A DNA stretch of 64,000 bases, taken from assembly GCF_004104055.1 (NCBI RefSeq), contig NZ_QOVJ01000001.1, positions 1-64,000 on the forward strand, in the 5' to 3' direction. A model generated the notes under the pieces. It ran no database searches. It was not told the DNA's origin and saw nothing but the letters and a program-made list of their open reading frames with translations. The translations under genes and the position numbers were made by a program. Positions 24,401 through 35,496 of this stretch are shown piece by piece (the stretch's first letter is position 1; each line of letters starts with the position of its first letter). Origin of the DNA: Leeuwenhoekiella aestuarii (GTDB taxonomy: Bacteria; Bacteroidota; Bacteroidia; Flavobacteriales; Flavobacteriaceae).

Positions 24401-26737
24401 ATGCAAACGCACATTCTGGGCTATCCGCGAATTGGTAGTCAACGTGAGCTCAAAAAAGCCTGTGAGCAGTATTGGTCAGGCAAGATCAATCTTGATGATT
24501 TACATCAAGTGGGGGCAGCGATTAGACAAAGTAACTGGAAGCTTCAACAGGAAGCCGGCATCGATTTGATCCCGTCTAACGATTTTTCGTTTTACGATCA
24601 GGTATTGGATATGTCGCTTACCTTCAACGCAATTCCAGACCGGTATCAAGAGCTGATTTCTAAAAAAGAAATCGCAAAACAAGAGCTATACTTTGCGATG
24701 GCCCGTGGTTATCAGCAAGACGACCTTGACATCACCGCAATGGAAATGACCAAATGGTTTGATACCAATTACCATTACATCGTTCCTGAATTCAAAAAAG
24801 ATCAGGAGTTCAAACTCTTTTCAAATAAAGCTTTAGATGAGTTTTTAGAAGCTAAAAAAGCTGGGATTCTAACAAAACCTGTTCTGCTTGGACCTATCAC
24901 CTATTTAGTGCTGGGTAAAGAAAAAGAAGCTGGTTTCAACCGTTTAGATCTTATTGATAAGTTATTGCCCGTGTATATTGAGGTTCTTAAAAAGCTTCAG
25001 GATGCCGGTGCAGTTTGGGTACAATTAGATGAACCCTTTCTCGCTCTTGACTTAACTGCTAAAGAAAAAGAAGTCTACAAGAAGGTATATAACGAACTTA
25101 AAAAGCAATTGCCAGAGTTGAAAATTCTTCTGGCTACGTATTTTGAGGGATTGAAAGAAAATCTTGATCTCGCTGTTTCCCTTCCCGTTTGTGCATTGCA
25201 TATTGACTTGGTTCGCGCACCTCAACAATTACAAGAAGTATTAGATAAAACTCCAAATGATTTAACCCTCTCTTTAGGTATTATTGATGGCAGAAACATC
25301 TGGAAAAACGATTATCAAGATTCGGTAGCTTTTATACGGAAAGCGCTTAAAAGCAAAACTTCTAATCGAATTATGATTGCTCCAAGTTGCTCCCTGTTAC
25401 ATGTGCCTTGTGATCTCGATCTAGAAACCAATGAAACCGTTTTAACTCCTGAAATTAAAAACTGGTTGGCTTTTGCAAAACAAAAGCTTGAAGAACTAGC
25501 GACCCTTAAAGCTATTAGTGAGGAAGATGATGTCAACGCCGTTGCTACTATGGAAAAGCTTCACGTAAATCTTGACGCCTTAAAAAGCAAAAAAGAATCG
25601 CAACGCATTCATAAGCCTGAAGTCAAGCAACGTACTGCACGCATAACAAAAAAAGACGCTCAGCGGAACAAGGATTTTTCAGAGCGAAAATCAATACAGC
25701 ATAAAGCACTTAAACTGCCGCTATTCCCTACTACAACAATAGGTTCTTTTCCGCAGACTAAAGAAGTTAGAAGCTGGCGTGCTCAATTTAAAAAAGGAAC
25801 TGTAAATGCTCTAGAGTATGAAAATCTACTTTTAGAAGAAACCGAGCAATGCATACGATGGCAAGAAGAAATTGATCTGGATGTTCTGGTTCACGGGGAA
25901 TTTGAACGCAATGATATGGTAGAGTATTTTGGCGAACAACTCAATGGCTTTGTATTTACAAAAATGGGTTGGGTACAGAGCTATGGAAGCCGTTGCGTTA
26001 AACCTCCTATTATTTATGGAGATATAGATCGTCCCGAAGCGATGACCGTAAAATGGAGTTCCTACGCCCAAGGTCTAACTTCAAAAATTGTAAAAGGGAT
26101 GCTGACCGGACCGGTTACTATTTTACAATGGAGTTTTGTACGCAATGATCAGCCTCGTTCTGAAACCTGTAACCAGATTGCATTAGCGATTAGAGATGAA
26201 GTCCTTGATCTTGAAAAGGCGGGGATCAGAATTATACAAATTGATGAACCAGCGATTCGCGAAGGACTACCCCTTAGAAAAACAGAATGGCAGGCCTATT
26301 TAAAATGGGCAGTAAATGCATTTTGTATTTCGGCTGCCGGTGTAAGCGACCAGACACAGATACACACGCATATGTGCTATTCTGAGTTTAATGACATCAT
26401 TGAGCATATTGCAGCAATGGATGCTGATGTGATCACGATTGAATGTTCACGCTCTCAAATGGAATTGTTAGATGCTTTTGCAAAATTTGAGTATCCTAAT
26501 GAGATAGGCCCTGGTGTGTATGACATTCACGCACCCCGTGTTCCATCGGTAAAAGAGATGGTTGCCTTGATGGAAAAAGCAAAACTGGTAATTCCGGAAA
26601 AACAGTTGTGGGTAAACCCTGATTGTGGTTTAAAAACCCGCCATTGGGAAGAAACACGTAAAGCTTTAGAGGCAATGGTAGAAGCTGCTAAAACGCTACG
26701 CGTAGCATCAGAAAAAGAACGTTTAGTGACTCTTTAA
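24401..26737 (+). CDS. metE: Cobalamin-independent methionine synthase
   Basis: This 778-residue enzyme transfers a methyl group from 5-methyltetrahydrofolate (polyglutamate) to homocysteine. Two barrels are visible. The N-terminal one begins LGYPRIGSQRELKKA. The C-terminal catalytic one carries the zinc ligands in HTHMCYSEF, ECSRSQ and NPDCGLKTRHW, after IGSFPQTKEVR and a QIDEPAIREGLP strand. Length is normal for MetE. The preceding B12 riboswitch implies that the cell also has a B12-dependent route to methionine, to be used when cobalamin is available. Confidence 0.97.
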   Translation: MQTHILGYPRIGSQRELKKACEQYWSGKINLDDLHQVGAAIRQSNWKLQQEAGIDLIPSNDFSFYDQVLDMSLTFNAIPDRYQELISKKEIAKQELYFAMARGYQQDDLDITAMEMTKWFDTNYHYIVPEFKKDQEFKLFSNKALDEFLEAKKAGILTKPVLLGPITYLVLGKEKEAGFNRLDLIDKLLPVYIEVLKKLQDAGAVWVQLDEPFLALDLTAKEKEVYKKVYNELKKQLPELKILLATYFEGLKENLDLAVSLPVCALHIDLVRAPQQLQEVLDKTPNDLTLSLGIIDGRNIWKNDYQDSVAFIRKALKSKTSNRIMIAPSCSLLHVPCDLDLETNETVLTPEIKNWLAFAKQKLEELATLKAISEEDDVNAVATMEKLHVNLDALKSKKESQRIHKPEVKQRTARITKKDAQRNKDFSERKSIQHKALKLPLFPTTTIGSFPQTKEVRSWRAQFKKGTVNALEYENLLLEETEQCIRWQEEIDLDVLVHGEFERNDMVEYFGEQLNGFVFTKMGWVQSYGSRCVKPPIIYGDIDRPEAMTVKWSSYAQGLTSKIVKGMLTGPVTILQWSFVRNDQPRSETCNQIALAIRDEVLDLEKAGIRIIQIDEPAIREGLPLRKTEWQAYLKWAVNAFCISAAGVSDQTQIHTHMCYSEFNDIIEHIAAMDADVITIECSRSQMELLDAFAKFEYPNEIGPGVYDIHAPRVPSVKEMVALMEKAKLVIPEKQLWVNPDCGLKTRHWEETRKALEAMVEAAKTLRVASEKERLVTL

Positions 26738-26756
26738 ACATAACTGTTTAAGCACA

Positions 26757-26851
26757 CTACCTCGAAGGCAATCCCAGGAGGCATTTGTTAGAAACAAATT
26801 TTCAGTTTCGTGGCAATCCTCTGAGGTTTTAAACCCTTTGGTGATGCCAAT
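26757..26851 (+). ncRNA. Structured 95-nt element, copy A
   Basis: This stretch aligns along nearly its whole length with 51643-51737: ACCTCG at the start, GAGG, a TTGTT-AGA-AACAA hairpin, GGCAA, TTTAA-CC, and a terminal CAAT followed by A-run and terminator. The other copy has TGTT-ACA-AACA, so the hairpin is conserved with changed bases. Both copies lie between convergent genes. A small RNA with its own terminator, or a long 3'-UTR element, would fit. Confidence 0.5.
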
Positions 26852-26882
26852 AAAAAAAGGCGACCTCATAAGGTCGCCTTTT
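26852..26882 (+). terminator. Bidirectional terminator between metE and katG
   Basis: Perfect 12-bp stem AAAAGGCGACCT with AGGTCGCCTTTT and a four-base loop, with A- and T-runs on the two sides. It can serve metE or the 95-nt element from the left and katG from the right. Confidence 0.88.
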
Positions 26883-26901
26883 CTACTATAAATAACTTGA
26901 A

Positions 26902-29211
<2,310 letters not shown>

Positions 29212-29395
29212 TTAATAGTTTTGATTTATAGTTTTTATAAATCAATAAACTTTACTTATTTAAAACGATTGAATTCTTTAATTTTCCCTCAATTTACTGA
29301 ATTCCAAGGAAATTTTGTGAAGACTTAAATTCAAATTATTGTTATGATTAAGTTTAGAATTTCAGTAAATTTTATGCTCCTAAAAATCTTTTATT

Positions 29396-29776
29396 ATGAA
29401 AAACAAGATTTTGCTTATCATAAGTATGCTCTTCGGATTGATGTTTATTAATAGCGGATTGAATAAATTTTTCAACTATATGCCTATGCCAGAAGACATG
29501 AGTCCAGAAATGCTAGAAATTTTCAATGCATTTACAACCATTGCCTGGCTTATGCCACTTATTGCAGTTGTAGAGGTTTTAGGCGGAATACTGGTTATGT
29601 TTAAACAAACCCGTGCTTTAGGGGCTGTTATGCTCTTCCCTATTTTAATAGGTATACTATTAATTCATATTTTAAATGAACCCAGCGGCTTAGTGATCGC
29701 TTTACTATTTTTTGGGATAGACATCTGGTTTCTTTTTGAAAGTAGAGATAAACTAAAGCCTTTATTCAATAAATAG
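29396..29776 (+). CDS. DoxX-like membrane protein
   Basis: This 126-residue protein has four membrane segments and the DoxX-type beginning FGLMFINSGLNKFFNYMP, then VEVLGGILVMFKQTRALGA. Homologues are small quinone- or redox-linked membrane proteins of unclear function. It is divergent from katG and close to it, which hints at a stress link but does not prove one. Confidence 0.8.
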   Translation: MKNKILLIISMLFGLMFINSGLNKFFNYMPMPEDMSPEMLEIFNAFTTIAWLMPLIAVVEVLGGILVMFKQTRALGAVMLFPILIGILLIHILNEPSGLVIALLFFGIDIWFLFESRDKLKPLFNK

Positions 29777-29821
29777 TTTTTTGTGATGTGCTAACTTGCT
29801 GCTTATTCAACTGCTTTGTCT

Positions 29822-30313
29822 ATGCATCCTAATGAGGAAATTCTAGAGACTTTTTATAGTTCTTTTAAAAATCACGATCCGCAAGCAATGACTGCTTGCT
29901 ATTCTAAAAACATCATTTTTGAAGATCCTGTTTTTGGTAGCATTCGCGGTGAACGGGCCATAGCAATGTGGTTTATGCTCAACGAGCGTGGTGGTGATGG
30001 TCTTAAAATTGAATACAGCGAGATACAAGCCAACGATTATAACGGGAGTGCAAAGTGGACGGCTACTTATTTATATGGACCGCAAAAAAGAAGAGTAGTT
30101 AATCACGTTGTGGGAACCTTCAGTTTTCAAAATGGAAAGATCGTACAACACACAGATCACTTTGACCTTTATCAATGGAGCAGACAAGCTTTAGGGTTTA
30201 AAGGCTTACTTCTAGGCTGGACGAAGTTCATGAAATTGAAAATTCAGCAACAAACCAGTAAAGCGCTTTCTAATTATTTGCATAAAATGAAATCCTTTCA
30301 GGAAGAAGCTTAG
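29822..30313 (+). CDS. NTF2-like (SnoaL-type) protein
   Basis: This 163-residue cone-shaped NTF2-fold protein shows FYSSFKNHDPQAMTACYSKNIIFEDPVFG and IRGERAIAMWF at the start, then HVVGTFSFQNGKIVQHTDHFD. The fold binds small hydrophobic ligands or acts as an isomerase-like pocket; no function is assigned. ATG 29822 is preferred to TTG 29816. Its last four bases overlap the 3' end of the convergent AraC gene. Confidence 0.82.
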   Translation: MHPNEEILETFYSSFKNHDPQAMTACYSKNIIFEDPVFGSIRGERAIAMWFMLNERGGDGLKIEYSEIQANDYNGSAKWTATYLYGPQKRRVVNHVVGTFSFQNGKIVQHTDHFDLYQWSRQALGFKGLLLGWTKFMKLKIQQQTSKALSNYLHKMKSFQEEA

Positions 30314-31218
30314 GTCAGTCCTGCCTTTGCTTGAAAAGCACCAGGAGAAAGTTTATTCATTCGTTTAAAGACTCTATTAAAATAGGATCTACTTTCAAAA
30401 CCGCATTCTAAATAAACATTTTTTATTTTACGCTTTGGATCTTGTAATAAGCTCACCGCAAGTTTAATTCGCTCGGTATTGATAAAATCTACAGGAGATA
30501 TCCCTAATTCATTTTTAAAGACTCTGTAAAAATTAGACTCACTCATACAGGCTTTTTTACTTAAAAAAGCTACAGAAAGAGATTCGTTTAAATGCGCTCT
30601 GATGTATTGAATTATAAAAGCCAGTCTATTATCACTACTCAATTTAAGAGCTTTGTCGGTGTAAATTTTTCGGTTATTAGTTTGTAAAATACGCACAATC
30701 AACTCCTGAAGCATATTGTCTACAAAAAAATCTTTAGAAGGGTGGTTTTCTGTAAAAAGATACAGCAAACGCTGTAATATTTGAAAAATCCCAGCATCAT
30801 TGGTAAAATGAAAATTGTAATCCATCAAGCTCCATTCTCTACCTTCATCTTTACTCATATTCTCATTCATCAAGGTCAATACATTCTTGATTTTTTCTTC
30901 TGCAATAGCCATTGCTAAACATCTGGTAGGATTGCGCTCTTGAGCATCCGGGAAATCTATACACATCAATTCATCTGCAGGAAGTATCAATGATTCACCC
31001 GGTAAAAAATCGAAGCTATTATGATCCCGCAGGTGCATGATTTTTTTACCATGAAGCATGCTCGCCAAAACCGGTTTATCAAATTGAAGCAACACCCGCT
31101 CCGCTTGCTGATGTGTCTCAAATACATGCATCGCTGCATTATTTAAGGTATATGAAGTCTGATTTTCTACCAGATTTTCAAGTTTTCGGTTTTTATAAAA
31201 AGATTCGGGCAATTGCAT
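30310..31218 (-). CDS. AraC-family transcriptional regulator
   Basis: This 302-residue regulator has an N-terminal AraC_N ligand domain and C-terminal paired helix-turn-helix motifs (SVAFLSKKACMSESNFYRVFKNELG and NVYLECGFESRSYFNRVFKRMNKLSPGAF). It is transcribed divergently from the aldehyde dehydrogenase-DUF779 pair, the usual arrangement for control of these genes. ATG 31218 is preferred to TTG 31224. Candidate operators lie in the gap. Confidence 0.92.
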   Translation of the reverse strand: MQLPESFYKNRKLENLVENQTSYTLNNAAMHVFETHQQAERVLLQFDKPVLASMLHGKKIMHLRDHNSFDFLPGESLILPADELMCIDFPDAQERNPTRCLAMAIAEEKIKNVLTLMNENMSKDEGREWSLMDYNFHFTNDAGIFQILQRLLYLFTENHPSKDFFVDNMLQELIVRILQTNNRKIYTDKALKLSSDNRLAFIIQYIRAHLNESLSVAFLSKKACMSESNFYRVFKNELGISPVDFINTERIKLAVSLLQDPKRKIKNVYLECGFESRSYFNRVFKRMNKLSPGAFQAKAGLT

Positions 31219-31271
31219 GATCAAATTGTACTATTCTTAAACGAGACTCCTTTCTGTATTAAATATACAAT

Positions 31272-31302
31272 TTATCAAACCTAAAATTAACAAATTATCA
31301 AA
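31272..31302. promoter_or_regulatory. Direct repeats, possible AraC-type operator
   Basis: TTATCAAA occurs at 31272-31279 and again at 31295-31302, exactly 23 bases apart, about two helical turns. Direct repeats on one face of the helix are typical of AraC-family binding. Placement between the divergent genes supports the idea; the assignment is inference. Confidence 0.4.
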
Positions 31303-31326
31303 TTTTGAGAGAATTGTACACTTTTT

Positions 31327-31349
31327 TGATAGAATAGGTCAACCTATCA
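31327..31349. promoter_or_regulatory. Overlapping palindromes in the araC-aldehyde dehydrogenase gap
   Basis: ATAGGT-CA-ACCTAT (31334-31347) is a perfect palindrome nested with TGATAG...CTATCA (31327-31349). It may be a second regulator site or a promoter-proximal hairpin for the aldehyde dehydrogenase leader. Confidence 0.35.
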
Positions 31350-31451
31350 GATAATGAGTTACTTAACTTTAAATCACTTTAAAATGCACCCTGCATTTTT
31401 CTATATAAAAACCTCAACAATTCAACGTATAATTTCTTAAAAACAAATCTT

Positions 31452-32975
31452 ATGAGTGATGTAAAAACTGCTTCCGCAAACGTTATAGAGAAGCCAAAAT
31501 TTAAAGATCAATATGAAAATTTTATAGGTGGAAAATGGACTTCCCCTATAAAAGGACAGTATTTTGAAAATGTGTCTCCTGTGGACGGAGCCAACTTTAC
31601 TAAGATTCCTCGTTCAACAGCCGAAGATATTGAGAAAGCAATAGACGCTGCTTGGGCTGCCGCCCCGGAATGGAACAACTCAGCAGCAGCGTACCGCAGT
31701 AATTTATTATTAAAGATTGCTGATGTGATGGAACAAAATCTAGAAGCGCTTGCACGCGCTGAAACCTGGGATAACGGTAAGGCAATACGTGAAACGATGG
31801 CTGCCGATTTACCACTGGCTGTAGATCATTTTAGATACTTTGCCGGTGTTATTAGAGCAGAAGAAGGCTCGGTTAGTGAATTAGATAGCAATACGGTCTG
31901 TCTCAACGTTACAGAACCACTGGGTGTTGTAGGGCAGATAATCCCTTGGAATTTCCCAATACTTATGGCGACCTGGAAACTCGCGCCTGCTCTTGCCGCC
32001 GGTAATTGTGTTGTTCTTAAACCTGCAGAGCAAACCCCAGTAGGCATACTAATTTTAATGGAATTGATTGAAGATATCTTACCCGCAGGTGTACTCAATA
32101 TCGTAAACGGTTTTGGTGCCGAAGCCGGTAAGCCTCTCGCCTCTAGTTCTCGTATTAACAAAATTGCATTTACCGGAGAGACCACGACCGGTCAGCTAAT
32201 TATGCAATATGCTTCAAAAAACATAACTCCTGTAACCCTAGAACTGGGTGGCAAATCACCTAATGTTTTCTTTGAAAGTGTAATGGATGCAGATGATGAG
32301 TTTTTTGACAAATGCCTAGAAGGGGCAACCATGTTTGCTTTAAATCAAGGTGAAGTTTGTACATGTCCCTCACGACTGTTAGTACAAGAAAGTATTTTTG
32401 ATGCTTTTGTAGAACGCGTAGTAGAGCGTACCAAAGCTATAAAACTAGGTCACCCTTTGAGTCCCGATACGATGATGGGAGCTCAGGCTTCTAATGATCA
32501 ATATGAGAAAATATTGAACTACATCAAGATTGGTAAAGAAGAAGGAGCCGAGGTACTTTGCGGTGGTGGTGCTGCTTACAATGAGGGCCTTGAAGGCGGT
32601 TATTATATACAACCTACTATCTTGAAAGGAAACAATAAGATGCGTGTTTTTCAAGAAGAAATTTTTGGACCTGTTTTATGCGTGACTTCTTTTAAAGATG
32701 AAGCTGATGCCATAGAAGTTGCAAACGACACACTTTACGGTTTAGGAGCAGGAGTATGGACGCGTGATACCCATCAGGCATACCAAATCTCTAGAGCTAT
32801 AAAAGCAGGACGTATTTGGGTAAATAATTATCATAATTACCCTGCTCACGCACCCTTTGGAGGCTATAAGAAGTCTGGTATTGGTCGTGAAAACCACAAA
32901 ATGATGTTAGCTCACTACCGTCACACTAAGAACATGTTAATCTCTTACGACAAAAAAGCAATGGGCTTTTTCTAA
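31452..32975 (+). CDS. Aldehyde dehydrogenase (NAD-dependent)
   Basis: This 507-residue enzyme oxidises aldehydes to acids. [21 protein letters not shown] is the family's nucleotide-binding start. FTGETTTG is the Rossmann turn, LELGGKSPN holds the general-base Glu and [11 protein letters not shown] the catalytic Cys. The VCTC variant and the next gene (DUF779) are typical of the ExaC/AldA group acting on acetaldehyde or chloroacetaldehyde-like substrates. Only 13 bases separate it from the DUF779 gene, and an AraC regulator is divergent. Confidence 0.94.
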   Translation: MSDVKTASANVIEKPKFKDQYENFIGGKWTSPIKGQYFENVSPVDGANFTKIPRSTAEDIEKAIDAAWAAAPEWNNSAAAYRSNLLLKIADVMEQNLEALARAETWDNGKAIRETMAADLPLAVDHFRYFAGVIRAEEGSVSELDSNTVCLNVTEPLGVVGQIIPWNFPILMATWKLAPALAAGNCVVLKPAEQTPVGILILMELIEDILPAGVLNIVNGFGAEAGKPLASSSRINKIAFTGETTTGQLIMQYASKNITPVTLELGGKSPNVFFESVMDADDEFFDKCLEGATMFALNQGEVCTCPSRLLVQESIFDAFVERVVERTKAIKLGHPLSPDTMMGAQASNDQYEKILNYIKIGKEEGAEVLCGGGAAYNEGLEGGYYIQPTILKGNNKMRVFQEEIFGPVLCVTSFKDEADAIEVANDTLYGLGAGVWTRDTHQAYQISRAIKAGRIWVNNYHNYPAHAPFGGYKKSGIGRENHKMMLAHYRHTKNMLISYDKKAMGFF

Positions 32976-32988
32976 TAAAATAAAGTTT

Positions 32989-33363
32989 ATGACAGAACGT
33001 GTTGAAGTAACAGAAGCAGCTAAACAGATTATAGATCAACTGCGGGAAGAACATGGCGAATTGATGTTTCATCAAAGCGGTGGTTGTTGCGATGGCTCAT
33101 CTCCTATGTGTTTCCCCAAGGGAGATCTTATGATCAATGAGACAGATGTTTATCTGGGGACTATACACGGGTGTGAATTTTTTATGTCTAAAGACCAATT
33201 TGAATATTGGAAACACACACAACTCACTGTCGATATTACTTCAGGTCGCGGATCTAGTTTCTCTTTAGAAATACCATTAGGGATTCGGTTTGTAATCAAA
33301 TCTAGGTTGTATAGTGAAGAAGAAGCAAAAGACCTCAGCCCAACCCGTAGCGGTGAAAACTAA
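32989..33363 (+). CDS. DUF779 protein, partner of the aldehyde dehydrogenase
   Basis: This 124-residue protein has the family motif HQSGGCCDGSSPMCFPKGD, with Cys-Cys and a further Cys that could bind metal or act in redox chemistry. It is regularly found directly after ExaC/AldA-type aldehyde dehydrogenases, as here (13-base gap), so a supporting role for that enzyme is likely. The molecular function is not known. Confidence 0.88.
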   Translation: MTERVEVTEAAKQIIDQLREEHGELMFHQSGGCCDGSSPMCFPKGDLMINETDVYLGTIHGCEFFMSKDQFEYWKHTQLTVDITSGRGSSFSLEIPLGIRFVIKSRLYSEEEAKDLSPTRSGEN

Positions 33364-33377
33364 ATAAATTGAACTGC

Positions 33378-33408
33378 AAAAAGCCTCCCGTCGGGAGGCT
33401 TTTATTTT
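33378..33408 (+). terminator. Terminator after the DUF779 gene
   Basis: AAAAGCCTCCCG and CGGGAGGCTTTT form a strong stem with a T-rich tail. It also faces the convergent CsaA-like gene and can act in both directions. Confidence 0.85.
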
Positions 33409-33425
33409 ATCAATAATGCTTTGTA

Positions 33426-33764
33426 TTATCCTACTCGCAAACCATTTTTCACAGGCATATCTGGATTTAGAAGCGTTACTTCACCACCCTCTACAGCGCC
33501 CAGCAAAAGACATTCGCTCATAAAGTTTGCAATCTGTTTTTTAGGAAAATTCACAACCGCAATAACTTGTTTTCCCACAAGATCTGTACGCTCATATTTT
33601 TTTGTTATCTGAGCTGAAGTTTTTAAAACTCCAATTGCTTCTCCAAAATCTATTTGCAACTGGAATGCGGGTTTTCTGGCTTCAGGAAAATCACTTACGG
33701 TCATAATGGTCCCAACACGCATTTCTACGCGTTCAAATTCAGACCAACTTAAATCATTTGCCAT
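33426..33764 (-). CDS. csaA: CsaA-like tRNA-binding domain protein
   Basis: This 112-residue single OB-fold domain of the EMAP/CsaA type has MRVGTIMTVSDFPEARKPAFQLQIDFG and QVIAVVNFPKKQIANFMSECLLLG. Homologues bind tRNA or have chaperone-like activity in export. Its start overlaps the stop of the upstream minus-strand gene by one base, so the two form an operon. Confidence 0.88.
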   Translation of the reverse strand: MANDLSWSEFERVEMRVGTIMTVSDFPEARKPAFQLQIDFGEAIGVLKTSAQITKKYERTDLVGKQVIAVVNFPKKQIANFMSECLLLGAVEGGEVTLLNPDMPVKNGLRVG

Positions 33765-34069
33765 TAATGCTCTATTCTAAGCTTTTCGATCATTTCTTTT
33801 GAGATCTGACCGCTATACGCTCCATAAGCATCCACTAACAATCCTTTTTCTCCGCTGTGGGTATTGATCACGTATAAAACACTATTATCTCCGGGATCGG
33901 TCATTCCTTCAAAACGCATCGCATCTTCTACTTCGATCTGACCTGCAGTCCAGGTCTTTTTATGCGCTTTAGATTCGACACCATCATCTACTAAATTAAA
34001 ATCTGTATCGTATCCTTTACTCTGTAAATCTTCAATCGCTTTTGATAGCGAACTATATGTATTTTTCAT
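33764..34069 (-). CDS. Small conserved protein of unknown function
   Basis: This 101-residue protein has KAIEDLQSKGYDTDFNLVDDGV, then FEGMTDPGDNSVLYVI and DAYGAYSGQIS. Similar flavobacterial proteins are often labelled phosphoribosylpyrophosphate synthetase, but this one is far too short and lacks the PRPP motif, so that name is not supported. It is cotranscribed with the csaA-like gene (one-base overlap). Confidence 0.78.
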   Translation of the reverse strand: MKNTYSSLSKAIEDLQSKGYDTDFNLVDDGVESKAHKKTWTAGQIEVEDAMRFEGMTDPGDNSVLYVINTHSGEKGLLVDAYGAYSGQISKEMIEKLRIEH

Positions 34070-34200
34070 AATATCTTGGATTTTGATTAAAGTTACGAAG
34101 GCTTTAAACCGAGCCCAAAGATTTAAAACAACTTTAGTATTTGTAACACTTCACAGCTTTTACCGACCTATCTTGTAGTTTATACAGAAGATTTAAAACT

Positions 34201-34764
34201 ATGGCAAGAACTTCATCAAATATGCTACAACTGGGCACTAGCGCTCCTTTCTTTTCATTGCTCAACCCACTTACTAACAAGCACGTCACGTTGACCGAAG
34301 CTGCCGGAGAACGCGGTACCGTTATCATGTTCCTATGCAATCATTGCCCTTTTGTAAAACACGTGAATGATGAGATCGTGCGCATCGCAAATGATTACAG
34401 AGTTCTGGGGTTTGGTTTTATCGCAATAAGCAGCAATGATGTGGAGAACTATCCAGAAGACAGTCCCTGGTTGATGCGTGACAATGCCCGCAAGTATAAT
34501 TACTCTTTTCCCTATTTATATGATGAAAGCCAGCAGGTTGCTAAAGATTACGATGCAGCGTGTACTCCCGATTTTTACCTATTTGATGCCGAATTGAAAC
34601 TCATATATCGCGGTCAGCTTGATGATTCTAGACCGGGAAATGGTATTCCCGTAAATGGAAGAGATTTACGCGAAGCTCTTGATAATGTATTTAATAACAG
34701 AAAACAAAACGAACTACAAAAACCCAGTTTAGGCTGCGGTATCAAGTGGAAACCTGAAAACTAA
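34201..34764 (+). CDS. Redoxin/AhpC-TSA-type thioredoxin-fold protein
   Basis: This 187-residue cytoplasmic protein has APFFSLLNPLTNKHVTLTEA, then FLCNHCPFVKHV, whose CNHC motif is at the place of the thioredoxin active site, and TPDFYLFDAELKLIYRGQLDDSRPGNG. It probably acts in thiol redox or peroxide handling. It ends seven bases before the UDG-like gene, in the same operon. Confidence 0.87.
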   Translation: MARTSSNMLQLGTSAPFFSLLNPLTNKHVTLTEAAGERGTVIMFLCNHCPFVKHVNDEIVRIANDYRVLGFGFIAISSNDVENYPEDSPWLMRDNARKYNYSFPYLYDESQQVAKDYDAACTPDFYLFDAELKLIYRGQLDDSRPGNGIPVNGRDLREALDNVFNNRKQNELQKPSLGCGIKWKPEN

Positions 34765-34771
34765 GAGGTTT

Positions 34772-35434
34772 ATGTTTGACCACATTCATCCTTACGCGCC
34801 CTTTAATCTTAAAGAAGCTACAAAACTTATTGTAGGTACCTTACCTCCACCTCGATTTACAACTGGCGAATTACTTCCTGAAGATGTAGACTTTTGCTAC
34901 GGAAGCAAAAACGGAATGCTCTGGCCTATTTTAGATAACATTTTTGATCTTAATCTGGTCTATGAGAATACTGCCCAGGCCATTGACCAACGATGCCACT
35001 TTTTGAAAAGAAATAAAATTGGCGTTTGTGACATTGTAGCTTCGGCAAAGCGAAATAAAATAGATGCTTCAGATCTGGGAATGCAGGAAGTAGTGCTACG
35101 CGATCTCATCACATATTTAAGAACACATATACAAATAGATACTTTAATCTTTACGGGCGGAAATAGCAAGAACGGCCCTGAGTATTTTTTTCGTCGTCAG
35201 GCTAAAGAAAATCAACTCAAATTAGATGTTGTTTCCAGTAAGGTACCGCGTATTCATCAATTTAAACTATATGGCAGAACTGTAAAAACGGTCTCACTCA
35301 CCGCTCCTTCCGGGGCAGCTAACAGAGCCATTGGCAGTATGAAGCAATACAAAGACCAAAAATTAAAAAATCCGCAGTTTAATACTTTTGATTTCCGAAT
35401 TCAGCAATACCGTGAATTCTTTGAGAAGTCTTAA
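34772..35434 (+). CDS. Uracil-DNA glycosylase-family protein
   Basis: This 220-residue protein has KLIVGTLPPPRFTTGELL at the start, similar to the water-activating loop region of the UDG superfamily. DFCYGSKNGMLWPIL follows, and LIFTGGNSKNG and VSLTAPSGAANRA stand at the later strand and leucine-loop positions. The family is related to MUG/UDG-type enzymes. Substrate and activity are unproven. Cotranscribed with the upstream redoxin. Confidence 0.83.
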   Translation: MFDHIHPYAPFNLKEATKLIVGTLPPPRFTTGELLPEDVDFCYGSKNGMLWPILDNIFDLNLVYENTAQAIDQRCHFLKRNKIGVCDIVASAKRNKIDASDLGMQEVVLRDLITYLRTHIQIDTLIFTGGNSKNGPEYFFRRQAKENQLKLDVVSSKVPRIHQFKLYGRTVKTVSLTAPSGAANRAIGSMKQYKDQKLKNPQFNTFDFRIQQYREFFEKS

Positions 35435-35496
35435 AGAATCAACATCTCCAAACTTGTAATAATTCTTAATTTTAGCTTTCTCAATATTCTATTCTA

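Noticed and set aside
33764-34069. Phosphoribosylpyrophosphate synthetase label
   Set aside because: At 101 residues and without the PRPP-binding motif, this name, common in databases for similar proteins, is not supported.
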